From Propionimicrobium sp963511305 (lineage in GTDB: Bacteria; Actinomycetota; Actinomycetes; Propionibacteriales; Propionibacteriaceae), in assembly GCA_963511305.1 (NCBI GenBank), contig CAUPIJ010000036.1:1-14752 (forward strand): DNA of 14,752 nucleotides. Reading direction: 5' to 3'. Positions 6,539 to 14,623 of the stretch are shown here, piece by piece. The position numbers were made by a program, and so were the translations under genes. Within the stretch, counting starts at the first letter, position 1; each line of letters begins with the position of its first letter. The notes beneath the pieces are model-generated. The model ran no database searches, was not told the DNA's origin, and saw only the letters and a list, made by a program, of their open reading frames with translations.

Positions 6539-8131
6539 ATGACTGATAATCCGGGTTTAAACGGTAACCAAGGTTTCCAGCCTAATTTTGGGCATGGCGG
6601 AAATAACAACGCCTTTCAACAGCCCGGCCAGGGGTATCGGGCTCAGGGATACCAGCCGCAGGGGCAGGGCTACCAGCAGCCTCAGCAGCCCTTCCAGCCT
6701 TACCAACCTCAAGGTCGTGGTAACCAGCAACCCGGTCAGGATCAGGGGCTTCAGCCTCAGCAGCCTGGTCAGAGTTTTGCCACGCAGGCTCCTAAGAAAA
6801 GAAATAGTGGCCTAATCGTGCTGGTCTGTATTCTTTCGGCCTTGTGTCTGCTGCTTTCTGCGGGCCTGGTCTATATGTTCGTTAACCAAGACAAGTCAGA
6901 CATCACCAAGGGCATCGTTCCTGTCGGTGAACTACTCGAACTCGAGATCCCCGAACTCGACGCCAAAGCTTTCTCCCCATACACCCTCTTCCTGCCCGGA
7001 GAAGACGCTGCTGTGGTTATCATGCAAACCGCTAACGGCGCGAAAATGCAGAAATTCATCACCGCCACCACAAAGAAAACAGCAGAAAAAGTCGGAGACC
7101 TCATCGATCTGCCAGCCTGCCCCACCAACTCAACCCGGCCCTACGTGGTTAAAGGCAGCGACGTAGTCTGCAGCGAAAAACCCGTAATCGTTAAGAATGA
7201 AAACAAAAACTACGAATTCAACGAAACCGTCTACACAAGCGAAACCATCATTATCGGGGCAAGCCCAAGCGCGGCCGAAGCAACCCAAATCGTCGCCTAC
7301 CAACCCGGCAAAGAAGAACCACTATGGGTCGAAAACCTAAACACCCCAGCCAGCGTCAGCACCAACGGCGAAACCATCTACACCGCGACTACGAATGAAG
7401 ACGGCAAGATCGACATCCAAGGCTATGTAGGAGCAGAAAACCAAACCGAAGAACAAACAGCCAAACCATCCAAAAAAGTACTCGCCCCAGACTTCATGAA
7501 GAACTACGACTTCGCCAACACTTTTGTTCCAGAGGACGGCAACCAATCCGAAGACCCGCGTTATGCACGCTGCAGCGGTAAGTTGTATATCCCTGTCAAA
7601 GGTGGATTCCCAGATCAAGATTTTCATTTCAACCTCATGCCAGATAATGCGACTGACTGCTGGATCGAACTAGCCAACGGCAGGCCCAAGGCCAATTTAA
7701 TCCCAGGTCAATCAGCCTGGTGCTCTGAAAGTTCCACTGATTGCAACACAAAGATGATTTTCGGCGAACTATCAAAATATGCCCGTGATAGCGACGAAGT
7801 GGAAACGAGTAGTAACGGAATCCAGGTAGCATACACAGATGCCAACGAAGACGGTTATTTAGATGCGGTAATGATCGGTTACCCAGATGATCCCAATGAC
7901 GACCTTCAGCGGATACGCATTTTAATTTTTCTAGCAAATCCGAATAATCCTGAACATCCGTATGTCGGATTAACAAGTTTTTGGCCGATTGATCATACTG
8001 GCCTCCATACTCTCGTCGGCACTTTCACGATTGAAGACAAGCCAGGAACCATCTCGGCAGAAGGATCTCGAATAAAGATTGAAGGAAACGCCGAGCAACA
8101 AATCGGATCCTTGGAATTGATAGAGAGGTGA
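6539..8131 (+). CDS. Single-pass membrane protein with outside domain, tandem paralogue 2
   Basis: This 530-residue protein is built like its upstream neighbour, 62 bases away, but has a longer N-terminal tail (1-89) very rich in Gln, Pro and Gly with loose repeats of the GYQPQGQ type. One membrane helix follows (about 91-114), then the shared middle domain, whose central 156 residues are identical to paralogue 1. The C-terminal domain differs strongly yet is homologous: both have a CWxxLxNG stretch, one Ca-loop-like motif (here DANEDGYLD, 434-442), and an IFLANPxxPExPYVG stretch. The start ATG is preceded only by a weak ACGGA site. No strong terminator separates the two genes, so cotranscription is possible. 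Function is not recognised; the layout suggests a surface-exposed binding or sensing protein. Confidence 0.88.
   Translation: MTDNPGLNGNQGFQPNFGHGGNNNAFQQPGQGYRAQGYQPQGQGYQQPQQPFQPYQPQGRGNQQPGQDQGLQPQQPGQSFATQAPKKRNSGLIVLVCILSALCLLLSAGLVYMFVNQDKSDITKGIVPVGELLELEIPELDAKAFSPYTLFLPGEDAAVVIMQTANGAKMQKFITATTKKTAEKVGDLIDLPACPTNSTRPYVVKGSDVVCSEKPVIVKNENKNYEFNETVYTSETIIIGASPSAAEATQIVAYQPGKEEPLWVENLNTPASVSTNGETIYTATTNEDGKIDIQGYVGAENQTEEQTAKPSKKVLAPDFMKNYDFANTFVPEDGNQSEDPRYARCSGKLYIPVKGGFPDQDFHFNLMPDNATDCWIELANGRPKANLIPGQSAWCSESSTDCNTKMIFGELSKYARDSDEVETSSNGIQVAYTDANEDGYLDAVMIGYPDDPNDDLQRIRILIFLANPNNPEHPYVGLTSFWPIDHTGLHTLVGTFTIEDKPGTISAEGSRIKIEGNAEQQIGSLELIER
7034..7500 (+). repeat. 467-base perfect repeat, copy 2
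   Basis: This is the second copy of the identical tract, at a constant offset of 1667 bases from copy 1, lying inside paralogue 2. It is the same strand and same reading frame as copy 1, so unequal crossing-over between the two would delete exactly one gene length and make a fused, in-frame hybrid. Confidence 0.95.
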
Positions 8132-8295
8132 CGGTCAGAGCGCGAGAACAGATAGCGCCAACTGATGTAGCCTGTACCCTATGAAGACCATCTTGTGCTT
8201 TGGCTATTCGGAGATCTACGACGGGCATGAAATGGTGAACACTCTGCATCTTGTACACTCCCAGCCAGGCGATTTAGCAGTGTGAATAGGTAATA

Positions 8296-9054
8296 ATGTC
8301 TATCGCGTTTGCTTTGCTGATCGGGCTGCTGATCGGGCTGATCGTCGGTGCGCTGGGAGCCGGCGGCGGCATTCTTTCCGTTCCCGCCCTGGTTTATTTG
8401 CTCAACCAGCCCCCGCATGAGGCAGCCGTCGGGTCGCTGATCATCGTCGGCTCAACTTCTCTCATCTCGCTCATCCCTCGCGCCTTCGAGCACAAGGTGC
8501 GCTGGAGGGATGGGCTGATCTTCGGCGTGCTGTCGACCGCGGCCACCTACCTGGGCTCTCGCCTATCGCTACTAGTCGATGAAGAACTGATCATGCTTCT
8601 GTTGGGCGTCCTGCTGGCCGTGGTCGGAGTGGTTCTGCTAGCCAATCATCGCAAGAATGAGCGCAAGTCTGAAAGATCCGGCGGGAAGGTGAATATCCCG
8701 GTTCTGATCGCCTGCGCAAGCTTCACCGGCTTACTGACCGGCTTCTTTGGCGTCGGCGGGGGCTTCGTGGTCGTCCCGATGCTGATGCTGGCCATGAAAT
8801 TCGACGTCCGTTACGCCTCCGGCACTTCCCTACTGGTGATGGCGATATCGTCGGCCACGGGCTTGATTTCCAGAATCGGCGCAGACCTGAGCATTGATTG
8901 GCCGGTCATCATCGGCTTCGCGGTTGCTTCAATGATCGGCGGACTGATTGGCGCACCGGCGTCCAGAAGGTTCAGCGAAAAGGCGCTGACTACGGCGTTC
9001 GCTGTGCTGCTACTGGCGGTGTCTGCGGCAACGCTGATCCAGGTGGCGACGTAA
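8296..9054 (+). CDS. TauE/SafE (TSUP) family membrane exporter or permease
   Basis: The 252-residue, very hydrophobic protein has the duplicated half-structure of the TauE/SafE family (sulfite, sulfoacetate or other organosulfur anion export). Each half has the Gly-rich signature at its first helix: GALGAGGGILSVP (18-30) and GFFGVGGGFVVVP (149-161). About eight membrane helices are expected, with a charged central loop (117-130, Lys/Arg/Glu-rich). AGG at 8288-8290 precedes the ATG by five bases. Length is normal for the family. The substrate cannot be read from sequence, and no sulfur gene lies nearby. It runs convergently into the P-type ATPase gene with 21 bases between stops. The 164 bases upstream hold no convincing gene. 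Confidence 0.9.
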   Translation: MSIAFALLIGLLIGLIVGALGAGGGILSVPALVYLLNQPPHEAAVGSLIIVGSTSLISLIPRAFEHKVRWRDGLIFGVLSTAATYLGSRLSLLVDEELIMLLLGVLLAVVGVVLLANHRKNERKSERSGGKVNIPVLIACASFTGLLTGFFGVGGGFVVVPMLMLAMKFDVRYASGTSLLVMAISSATGLISRIGADLSIDWPVIIGFAVASMIGGLIGAPASRRFSEKALTTAFAVLLLAVSAATLIQVAT

Positions 9055-9060
9055 AAGTCG

Positions 9061-9091
9061 GATAACCAACCGGGGCTAGGCGACGGTTATC
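9061..9091. terminator. Possible bidirectional terminator between convergent genes
   Basis: GATAACC (9061-9067) and GGTTATC (9085-9091) form a perfect 7-base stem around a 17-base loop, placed over the stop codon of the minus-strand ATPase gene and just past the exporter stop. Short T-runs follow on both sides (TTT on plus, TTTT on minus). The loop is long and the stem modest, so the call is tentative. Confidence 0.35.
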
Positions 9092-11388
9092 TTTCGGATC
9101 GAGTTCTTTCTGACCGCCCAGACCAGCTCAATCAATGCAGCACCGCATGTCCCAACCGCGGCACCGAGCAGGATCATCTGGGGATTCGAGACGTCCAACT
9201 TAAAGAACGGGTGCAACGGCTTCAACGTGAAAATGAGGGCGTATGCGCTAAAGGCTGCGACCACCAAGCAGATCTTCCACCAGGTATATGGCCTAGCCAC
9301 TATCGCAAGCACCCAAGTGGCCGCAACGATCAGGCAGGCCAACGTTCCGGAGGAAGTGGTCAGGGAGTCCGCCTGCTGCGGAAAAAAGTTCCTGCCCATC
9401 AGATAGGTCGCGAAAGTAGAGACGCCGACGATTACCCCAGCGGGCAGGCCGAAGTTCATCACCCGCTTCACGAAGCCGTCTCGCGCTCGTTCGTTGTTCG
9501 GAGCGAGCGAAAGCAAGAACGCGGGAATGCCGATCGTGAACCAGCCTGTGATGGTGATGTGGATGGGCTGGAACGGGAATGGGAGGGCCCAGATAACGAC
9601 AAGCAGGGCCAGCAGTGCCGAATAGACAGTCTTGGTGAGAAAAAGCTTGGCCACCCGCTCGATGTTGCCTAGCACCCGGCGCCCCTCGCCCACCACGTGC
9701 GGCAGCGTCGAAAACTTGTCATCTAGCAGCACCACTTTCGCGGCCGAGCGCGTGGCCGCGGCGCCCGACCCCATGGCGATACCGAGATCGGAATCCTTCA
9801 GGGCCAGGACGTCGTTGACTCCGTCGCCGGTCATCGCAACTGTCTTACCGCCAGCCTGCAACGCCTTGACTATCTTTCGCTTCTGCTCGGGCTTTACCCT
9901 GCCGAAGACAGAATGATTGACGACGACGTCCACAAGCTCTTCGTCGTTTACCTCTCGCATGTCAACGGGATCGTCCTCGACAACGCCAAGTTCCCTCGTC
10001 ACCGCGGCGACGGACTTTGCATTGTCGCCGGAGATGATTTTCACGTCAACATTCTGTGAGGAGAAATATTCGAGGGTCTCTCGCGCATCACTGCGGATGG
10101 TCTGCTTGAGCACGATGAGCGCGACCGGCTCGAAGGCTTCAGCTGCTCCCCTGCCCATGGCAAGCACGCGCAAGCCCTTGGAGCCGATCTGTTCTGCACG
10201 TTCGGCGACCTGACCCGAAGTTAGGACGTCAGGCGCGCCCAGCACCCAGCGCTGGCCGTTTTCGAACTCGACGGCGGAGAACTTGTCCGCGGAATTGAAA
10301 GGCTTTCGAGCAAGCACCGGCCACAATTCACTAGGCCGCACGAGGTAGTTCTGAATAGCCTGCATCGAGGGGTTGGGGTGATCGTCGGCGTAAGCCAGCT
10401 GCGCGAGGGCTTCTAGGGTCTCGGGCTCGTTGGAATCTCCGAGAATCTCTAGGTCAGAGACGTGCATCTTGGCGTCGGTGAGCGTGCCTGTCTTGTCGAC
10501 GCAAACCACGTTTACCCTAGCCAGCCCCTCGATGGCGGGCAGTTCCTGAACCAGGCAGTTTCGTTTTCCGAGGCGGATGACGCCCAGAGCGAATGCAGTT
10601 GCGGTGATCAACACCAGCCCCTCGGGAACCATCGGGACGATCGCCCCAGCCATGCGCAGCACCGCCGCCCGCCAGCCCTGCGAGGTCTGGGAAAGCTGGA
10701 CAATGATCGTGGCGATGCCGACAGGAATCAGTAACCAGGTGATCACTCTTAGGATCTTGTTGATGCCAGCCTGCAGCTCGGAGTGCGCCAGCGAAAACTT
10801 TGAGGCTTGCGAGGTGATCTGAGAGGCATAGGATTGATCGCCGATCTTGGTGGCTCGATATACCCCGGAACCGGCGACCACATAGCTGCCGGAGAGCACC
10901 TCGTCGCCGACGGTTTTGGCTTCGGGATCGGATTCGCCTGTAAGCAGGGACTCGTCGACCTCTAAGCTGCTCGCCTCGACAACATCGCCGTCCACCACTA
11001 TCTGGTCGCCTGGCCCAACCTCGATGATGTCGTCCAGCACCACCTCGGAGCGATGGTAGTAGGCGCTGCCCTCGGCCCTGCGGATCTTAGGTTTTGCCTC
11101 CCCGACGACGGCCAATTTATCCAGGGTACGTTTCGCCCTGAGCTCCTGAATAATTCCGATCACCGAATTGGCGATAATCAGCAGGCCGAAAGCGCAGTTG
11201 ACCCACGATCCGGTGGTGAGCACGATGATCAGCAAGACTCCGAGAATCGCGTTAATCCGGGTGAAAATGTTCGTTCGCAGGATATCTGCGACGGTTTTAT
11301 CGCTATTTCGGGGCAGTTCATTCGTCTGGCCGTTTTTTACGCGCTCAGCGACCTGCGCTTCGCTCAGACCAGCGATAGTTTCAGCCAC
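9076..11388 (-). CDS. ctpE: Cation-translocating P-type ATPase, CtpE-like
   Basis: The 770-residue pump carries all core P-type ATPase motifs: actuator TGES (150-153), PEGL in the transport helix (255-258), phosphorylation site DKTGTLT (298-304, Asp 298), and hinge TGDGVND (520-526). The stretch PMVPEGLVLITATAFALG, then RLGKRNCLVQELPAIEGLAR before the phosphorylation site, and the early FTRINAILGVLL, are characteristic of actinobacterial CtpE. In mycobacteria CtpE is linked to calcium uptake; that substrate is family knowledge, not shown here. There is no N-terminal heavy-metal-binding CxxC. GTG 11388 is chosen because AGGGG stands five bases upstream and this avoids overlapping the divergent Hsp70 gene; an ATG at 11481 is also in frame. 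Only 47 bases separate it from that gene, so their promoters must overlap or lie inside coding sequence. Confidence 0.93.
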   Translation of the reverse strand: MAETIAGLSEAQVAERVKNGQTNELPRNSDKTVADILRTNIFTRINAILGVLLIIVLTTGSWVNCAFGLLIIANSVIGIIQELRAKRTLDKLAVVGEAKPKIRRAEGSAYYHRSEVVLDDIIEVGPGDQIVVDGDVVEASSLEVDESLLTGESDPEAKTVGDEVLSGSYVVAGSGVYRATKIGDQSYASQITSQASKFSLAHSELQAGINKILRVITWLLIPVGIATIIVQLSQTSQGWRAAVLRMAGAIVPMVPEGLVLITATAFALGVIRLGKRNCLVQELPAIEGLARVNVVCVDKTGTLTDAKMHVSDLEILGDSNEPETLEALAQLAYADDHPNPSMQAIQNYLVRPSELWPVLARKPFNSADKFSAVEFENGQRWVLGAPDVLTSGQVAERAEQIGSKGLRVLAMGRGAAEAFEPVALIVLKQTIRSDARETLEYFSSQNVDVKIISGDNAKSVAAVTRELGVVEDDPVDMREVNDEELVDVVVNHSVFGRVKPEQKRKIVKALQAGGKTVAMTGDGVNDVLALKDSDLGIAMGSGAAATRSAAKVVLLDDKFSTLPHVVGEGRRVLGNIERVAKLFLTKTVYSALLALLVVIWALPFPFQPIHITITGWFTIGIPAFLLSLAPNNERARDGFVKRVMNFGLPAGVIVGVSTFATYLMGRNFFPQQADSLTTSSGTLACLIVAATWVLAIVARPYTWWKICLVVAAFSAYALIFTLKPLHPFFKLDVSNPQMILLGAAVGTCGAALIELVWAVRKNSIRKITVA

Positions 11389-11393
11389 GACTG

Positions 11394-11398
11394 CCCCT
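11394..11398 (-). promoter_or_regulatory. Ribosome binding site fixing the ATPase GTG start
   Basis: AGGGG on the minus strand, five bases before GTG 11386-11388, supports this start. The upstream alternative would add 31 residues unlike the family's N-terminus and would overlap the start of the divergent gene by 46 bases. Confidence 0.7.
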
Positions 11399-11435
11399 TT
11401 CAACACTTTTTCTCGATACCAGGTAAGTTTAAGCC

Positions 11436-12902
11436 ATGCATTTGGGTATTGATCTAGGCACAACTCGCACCGTAGTGGCATATGCCGACCGGGGTAATTA
11501 TCCTGTTGTCACGTTTACTGATTCAAATGGGGACATTCAGGAGTATTTCCCCTCGGTGATCGCCCTGGATGGCGAGAAGCTTGTTGCAGGATTTGAGGCC
11601 CAAGCGCTAGCAGAAAAGGGCGCGCCCGCGCTGAAGTCTTTGAAGAGGCAATTCGCTCGCGAAGACCTGAGTGTCGACGACCAGGTATCGCTGGGCGGAA
11701 ATTCCTACAGCTTGCTGGGCCTGTTCAGTGAATATTTAAAATACTTGCTGACTACGCTAAAGACCAATTCTTCCATCTCCTCCCAGCTTCGGGACGATCA
11801 GATCGAGACCGTCGTCGCGGCGGTGCCCGCCCACGCTGGCAGCACGCAAAGGTTTATGACGCTTGAGGCGTTTCGCTCTGCTGGGCTGCCCGTAACTGCA
11901 CTGTTGAATGAGCCCTCCGCCGCGGGCTTCGAATACACCCACCGCAAGCCCAAGACGATCACCTCCAAGCGAACCCGAGTTGTTGTTTATGACCTGGGCG
12001 GCGGAACTTTCGATGCCTCTCGAATCGACGTCGAAGATCTTAACCACACCGTCATGCAGACCGCAGGCATCAACAGCATCGGCGGCGATGACTTCGACGA
12101 GGTGCTTGCCTCTCTAGCCCTGAAAGCCGCCGGGAACCCTGAGCTGAACGATCTGCAGCACCGTGAGCTAATCACCGAGGCGCAAATCGCCAAAGAGGGT
12201 TTGGCTCCGCAGTCGCGTCGCATCGCAATCGAAGTTGCCGGCAGCGACGTCGTGATTTCAGCGCAGGATTTCTACGCTGCCGTAGAGCCACTGGTCGCCA
12301 AGACCCTGGATGCGATGAGCCCGCTACTGGAAAATCTGGACGACGTGGCAGGCATCTACCTGGTTGGTGGCGCTAGCTCACTGCCGATCGTGCCCAGGCT
12401 GCTGCGCGAAAAGTTCGGCAGACGAGTGCAGCGCTCCCCGTACCCGAGCGCTTCAACCGCTATTGGTTTGGCCATCGCGGCCGAGCCGCAGAGCGGATTC
12501 GCCCTACACGACAGAGTGTCTAGGGGGTTCGGCGTCTTCCGAGAAGGCAACGACGGCTCAGAGGTGACCTTCGACCCCATCTTCAGGCGCGACGAGATCC
12601 TGGAATCCGGCGGCCTCGAAAAAAGGCGCACCTACCGTCCGGTACACAACATCGGAAAATTCCGTTTTGTTGAATACAACCGGCTCGAAAACTGGCAGCC
12701 GGTCGGCGATATCCGGCCCTTCGCGAACGTAGCCTTCCCATTCATCCCCGGCCTGCAGGATGGCAGGGTACTGACAGATGACGTTTGCAGGGTCGGCGAA
12801 CAAGACACCATCGAGGAGCTCTACAGGATCGACTCGAACGGCATCGTTTCGCTGCAGATCACCGATTTAAGCACAGGATACTCACAGCAGTATCGCCTCT
12901 AG
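11436..12902 (+). CDS. Lidless Hsp70 (DnaK-like) protein
   Basis: The 488-residue protein has a full Hsp70 nucleotide-binding domain: phosphate-1 GIDLGTT (4-10), NEPSAA (158-163), phosphate-2 DLGGGTFD (186-193), GGDDFD (216-221) and adenosine motif LVGGASSLP (309-317). DnaK itself is about 610-640 residues. Here the C-terminal 140 residues resemble only the beta-sandwich substrate domain: YRIDSNGIVSLQITDLSTG near the end matches the DnaK FDIDANGI...DKATG strand pair. The helical lid and the acidic DnaK tail are absent, and the usual hydrophobic DVTPLSLG linker is replaced by a divergent RVSRGFGVF stretch. No grpE or dnaJ is nearby. It leads a probable operon with the rhomboid gene 31 bases downstream. 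It is probably a specialised chaperone or regulator rather than the housekeeping DnaK. Confidence 0.9.
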   Translation: MHLGIDLGTTRTVVAYADRGNYPVVTFTDSNGDIQEYFPSVIALDGEKLVAGFEAQALAEKGAPALKSLKRQFAREDLSVDDQVSLGGNSYSLLGLFSEYLKYLLTTLKTNSSISSQLRDDQIETVVAAVPAHAGSTQRFMTLEAFRSAGLPVTALLNEPSAAGFEYTHRKPKTITSKRTRVVVYDLGGGTFDASRIDVEDLNHTVMQTAGINSIGGDDFDEVLASLALKAAGNPELNDLQHRELITEAQIAKEGLAPQSRRIAIEVAGSDVVISAQDFYAAVEPLVAKTLDAMSPLLENLDDVAGIYLVGGASSLPIVPRLLREKFGRRVQRSPYPSASTAIGLAIAAEPQSGFALHDRVSRGFGVFREGNDGSEVTFDPIFRRDEILESGGLEKRRTYRPVHNIGKFRFVEYNRLENWQPVGDIRPFANVAFPFIPGLQDGRVLTDDVCRVGEQDTIEELYRIDSNGIVSLQITDLSTGYSQQYRL

Positions 12903-12933
12903 GGGCCACTCGCGCGCAGTTAGGATTGAATAC

Positions 12934-13722
12934 GTGAGTAACGACCAGAACGATTCGTGGCCAGATTTTCTGCCGCCACCCTCTAACGAGGACGCCGGGG
13001 GGTCTTACAACCCACACTACGAAGAGCAGAATAGGCAGGCGGCCGCAGCTTCTTATCACCAGAGCTTCGGAGATAGATTCTGGCATGCGCCTCGCTATCC
13101 CGACGCCCAGCAGCGTCCTGCTGTGACAACCGCGTTGATAGCCGTCTGTTTCGCGGTTTGGGTTGTTCAGGTCATCGTGCCCACCTTCACGGGGCTTGTC
13201 GCACTGAATAGGCCGCTGACGAGCGCCGAGCCCTGGCGGATTTTTACGTCCGCTTTCGCGCACGGCGGCCTGACCCATATTGCCTGCAACATGCTGACGC
13301 TATGGATCATGGGCAAAAACCTCGAGCCTATTCTGGGCAAAGCCAAGTTCTTGGCGCTTTACCTGGTTTCCGCTCTCGGCGGATCCGCCTGTTTCCTCAT
13401 TTTGGCAGACCCGCTGAGCTCGGCGGTCGGCGCGTCCGGTGCGATCTTCGGCCTGTTCGGCACCTACGCCGTTATCTATCGAGCCATGAGAATGCCGATG
13501 GCAAGCATTTGGACGCTGTTAGGCGTTAACCTGGTTATTACCTTAATTTCGCCGGGAATTGCCTGGCAGGCGCACCTTGGTGGCCTGATCGCTGGCGCGG
13601 GTGCGTCGGCGGCAATTTTCTACGAGATGAAGACTGGCAAAAAGGTGGCCTGGCTAGGCATAGGTGTGATCGCTGTTGCGCTGGCCGCATTGTCGTACGT
13701 AGCTCTCAGAATAGGGATTTAA
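12934..13722 (+). CDS. Rhomboid family intramembrane serine protease
   Basis: The 262-residue protein has a hydrophilic N-terminal tail (1-60, rich in Asn, Asp, Pro, Gln) and then six or more membrane helices. Rhomboid marks are all present: WR before helix 2 (101-102), HGGLTHIACNM (His 115, Asn 119) in helix 2, catalytic Ser 168 in GASGAIFG, and catalytic His 214 in AHLGGLIAG. The Ser-His pair suggests an active protease that cuts single-pass membrane proteins near their helix; substrates are unknown. The start is GTG with AGGA eight bases upstream. It sits between the Hsp70-like gene and the lipoprotein gene, whose ATG begins one base after this stop, so the last two are almost certainly translated from one message. 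Confidence 0.93.
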   Translation: MSNDQNDSWPDFLPPPSNEDAGGSYNPHYEEQNRQAAAASYHQSFGDRFWHAPRYPDAQQRPAVTTALIAVCFAVWVVQVIVPTFTGLVALNRPLTSAEPWRIFTSAFAHGGLTHIACNMLTLWIMGKNLEPILGKAKFLALYLVSALGGSACFLILADPLSSAVGASGAIFGLFGTYAVIYRAMRMPMASIWTLLGVNLVITLISPGIAWQAHLGGLIAGAGASAAIFYEMKTGKKVAWLGIGVIAVALAALSYVALRIGI

Positions 13723-13723
13723 C

Positions 13724-14623
13724 ATGCGCATTATTAAAACCGGTATCGCTTTCGCCGCAGCCTGCGCGGTTTCACTGACGCTAGCTGGCTGTTCGAGCGC
13801 GCCGAAAGCTCCCTCGTCGGATGTCTATTCCGCTGAAACCGCCCGTTTCCTAGCTGAGAACATTTCCTCGCAGCTAGGCGAGGACGCAAAATTGTGGCAG
13901 GTTCAGCTGGGCGGACAGTCGATGACCGCGAGCTATTCGAACCCCGACAAGAAGTATGTCGCAACAGTCGACGAGAAACAGCGCGTGGAACTCAGCGATG
14001 AAGACGCTAACGCCGACAAGTCAGTCAAACTGAATAAATCGTTGCCAGACTACGCAGGCGAGCTGGCGACATTTGCGACCGGAGCAAAGAAGCATTGCGA
14101 TCAGCCAGACCTCAGGGTCTTCTCGTATGCCGCGTTCAACCAAGAGGTCTACCTGGGCACCTGCGGGCTTAGTGATGATCTATTGAAGATCGGCGAACTG
14201 GAGTTGTCGAAGGAAACCGACTTCAACGATCCTGATCAGTTCGCGACAATCATTTCTCAGTTCGCGGGCTTAACCGAAAAGCCGCTTAGCGGCGTCAGGA
14301 TCGGCACCCTGGAAGAAGGCAAACAGGGAGTTCAGGTTGAATTCGCCAATGAGTTCTCTGTTTCCTACTCCACTGGCGAGGCCAGCGCGTTCACTCTAAA
14401 GAATGTGGACTCCGAGAAAAAGCGCCCGGAGTTTGCCGCTTCAGACATTAACGCTGAAGGGCTGGCGAAGGTCTACCGCGAAGAGGCCGAGGCGGCTGGC
14501 GCTCCCGTCCAGTTGCTAATTTACAAAGACGCCGGCCAGGACAAGGTGCTGATCACCTCGAAGCGCCCAGACGGCACCACTAGGGTCTTTGATGCCGCTG
14601 GCGAGCATCTGGTAGACGCCTAA
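13724..14623 (+). CDS. Lipoprotein of unknown function
   Basis: This 299-residue protein begins with a signal peptide ending in a clear lipobox (SLTLAGC, lipidated Cys 23), followed by a Ser/Pro/Lys linker. It should be anchored to the outer face of the membrane. The rest is acidic, rich in Asp, Glu and Lys, with two Cys (near 126 and 147) that could form a disulfide. No named domain is recognised. The ATG lies one base after the rhomboid stop, with AGGG about nine bases upstream inside the rhomboid gene, which indicates translational coupling. Context makes it a possible partner or adaptor of the rhomboid protease, but that is only inference. Confidence 0.85.
   Translation: MRIIKTGIAFAAACAVSLTLAGCSSAPKAPSSDVYSAETARFLAENISSQLGEDAKLWQVQLGGQSMTASYSNPDKKYVATVDEKQRVELSDEDANADKSVKLNKSLPDYAGELATFATGAKKHCDQPDLRVFSYAAFNQEVYLGTCGLSDDLLKIGELELSKETDFNDPDQFATIISQFAGLTEKPLSGVRIGTLEEGKQGVQVEFANEFSVSYSTGEASAFTLKNVDSEKKRPEFAASDINAEGLAKVYREEAEAAGAPVQLLIYKDAGQDKVLITSKRPDGTTRVFDAAGEHLVDA

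Noticed and set aside
8181..8285. A 34-codon plus-strand frame beginning MKTILCFGYSEIYDG, faintly like an SGNH hydrolase N-terminus
   Set aside because: Only about ten residues are suggestive, the catalytic Asp-Ser pair is not present, there is no ribosome binding site, and the rest matches nothing I know.
11389..11481. N-terminal extension of the P-type ATPase to ATG 11481
   Set aside because: It would overlap the Hsp70 start, its residues (including two Cys) do not resemble the family, and a good AGGGG site serves the GTG at 11388.
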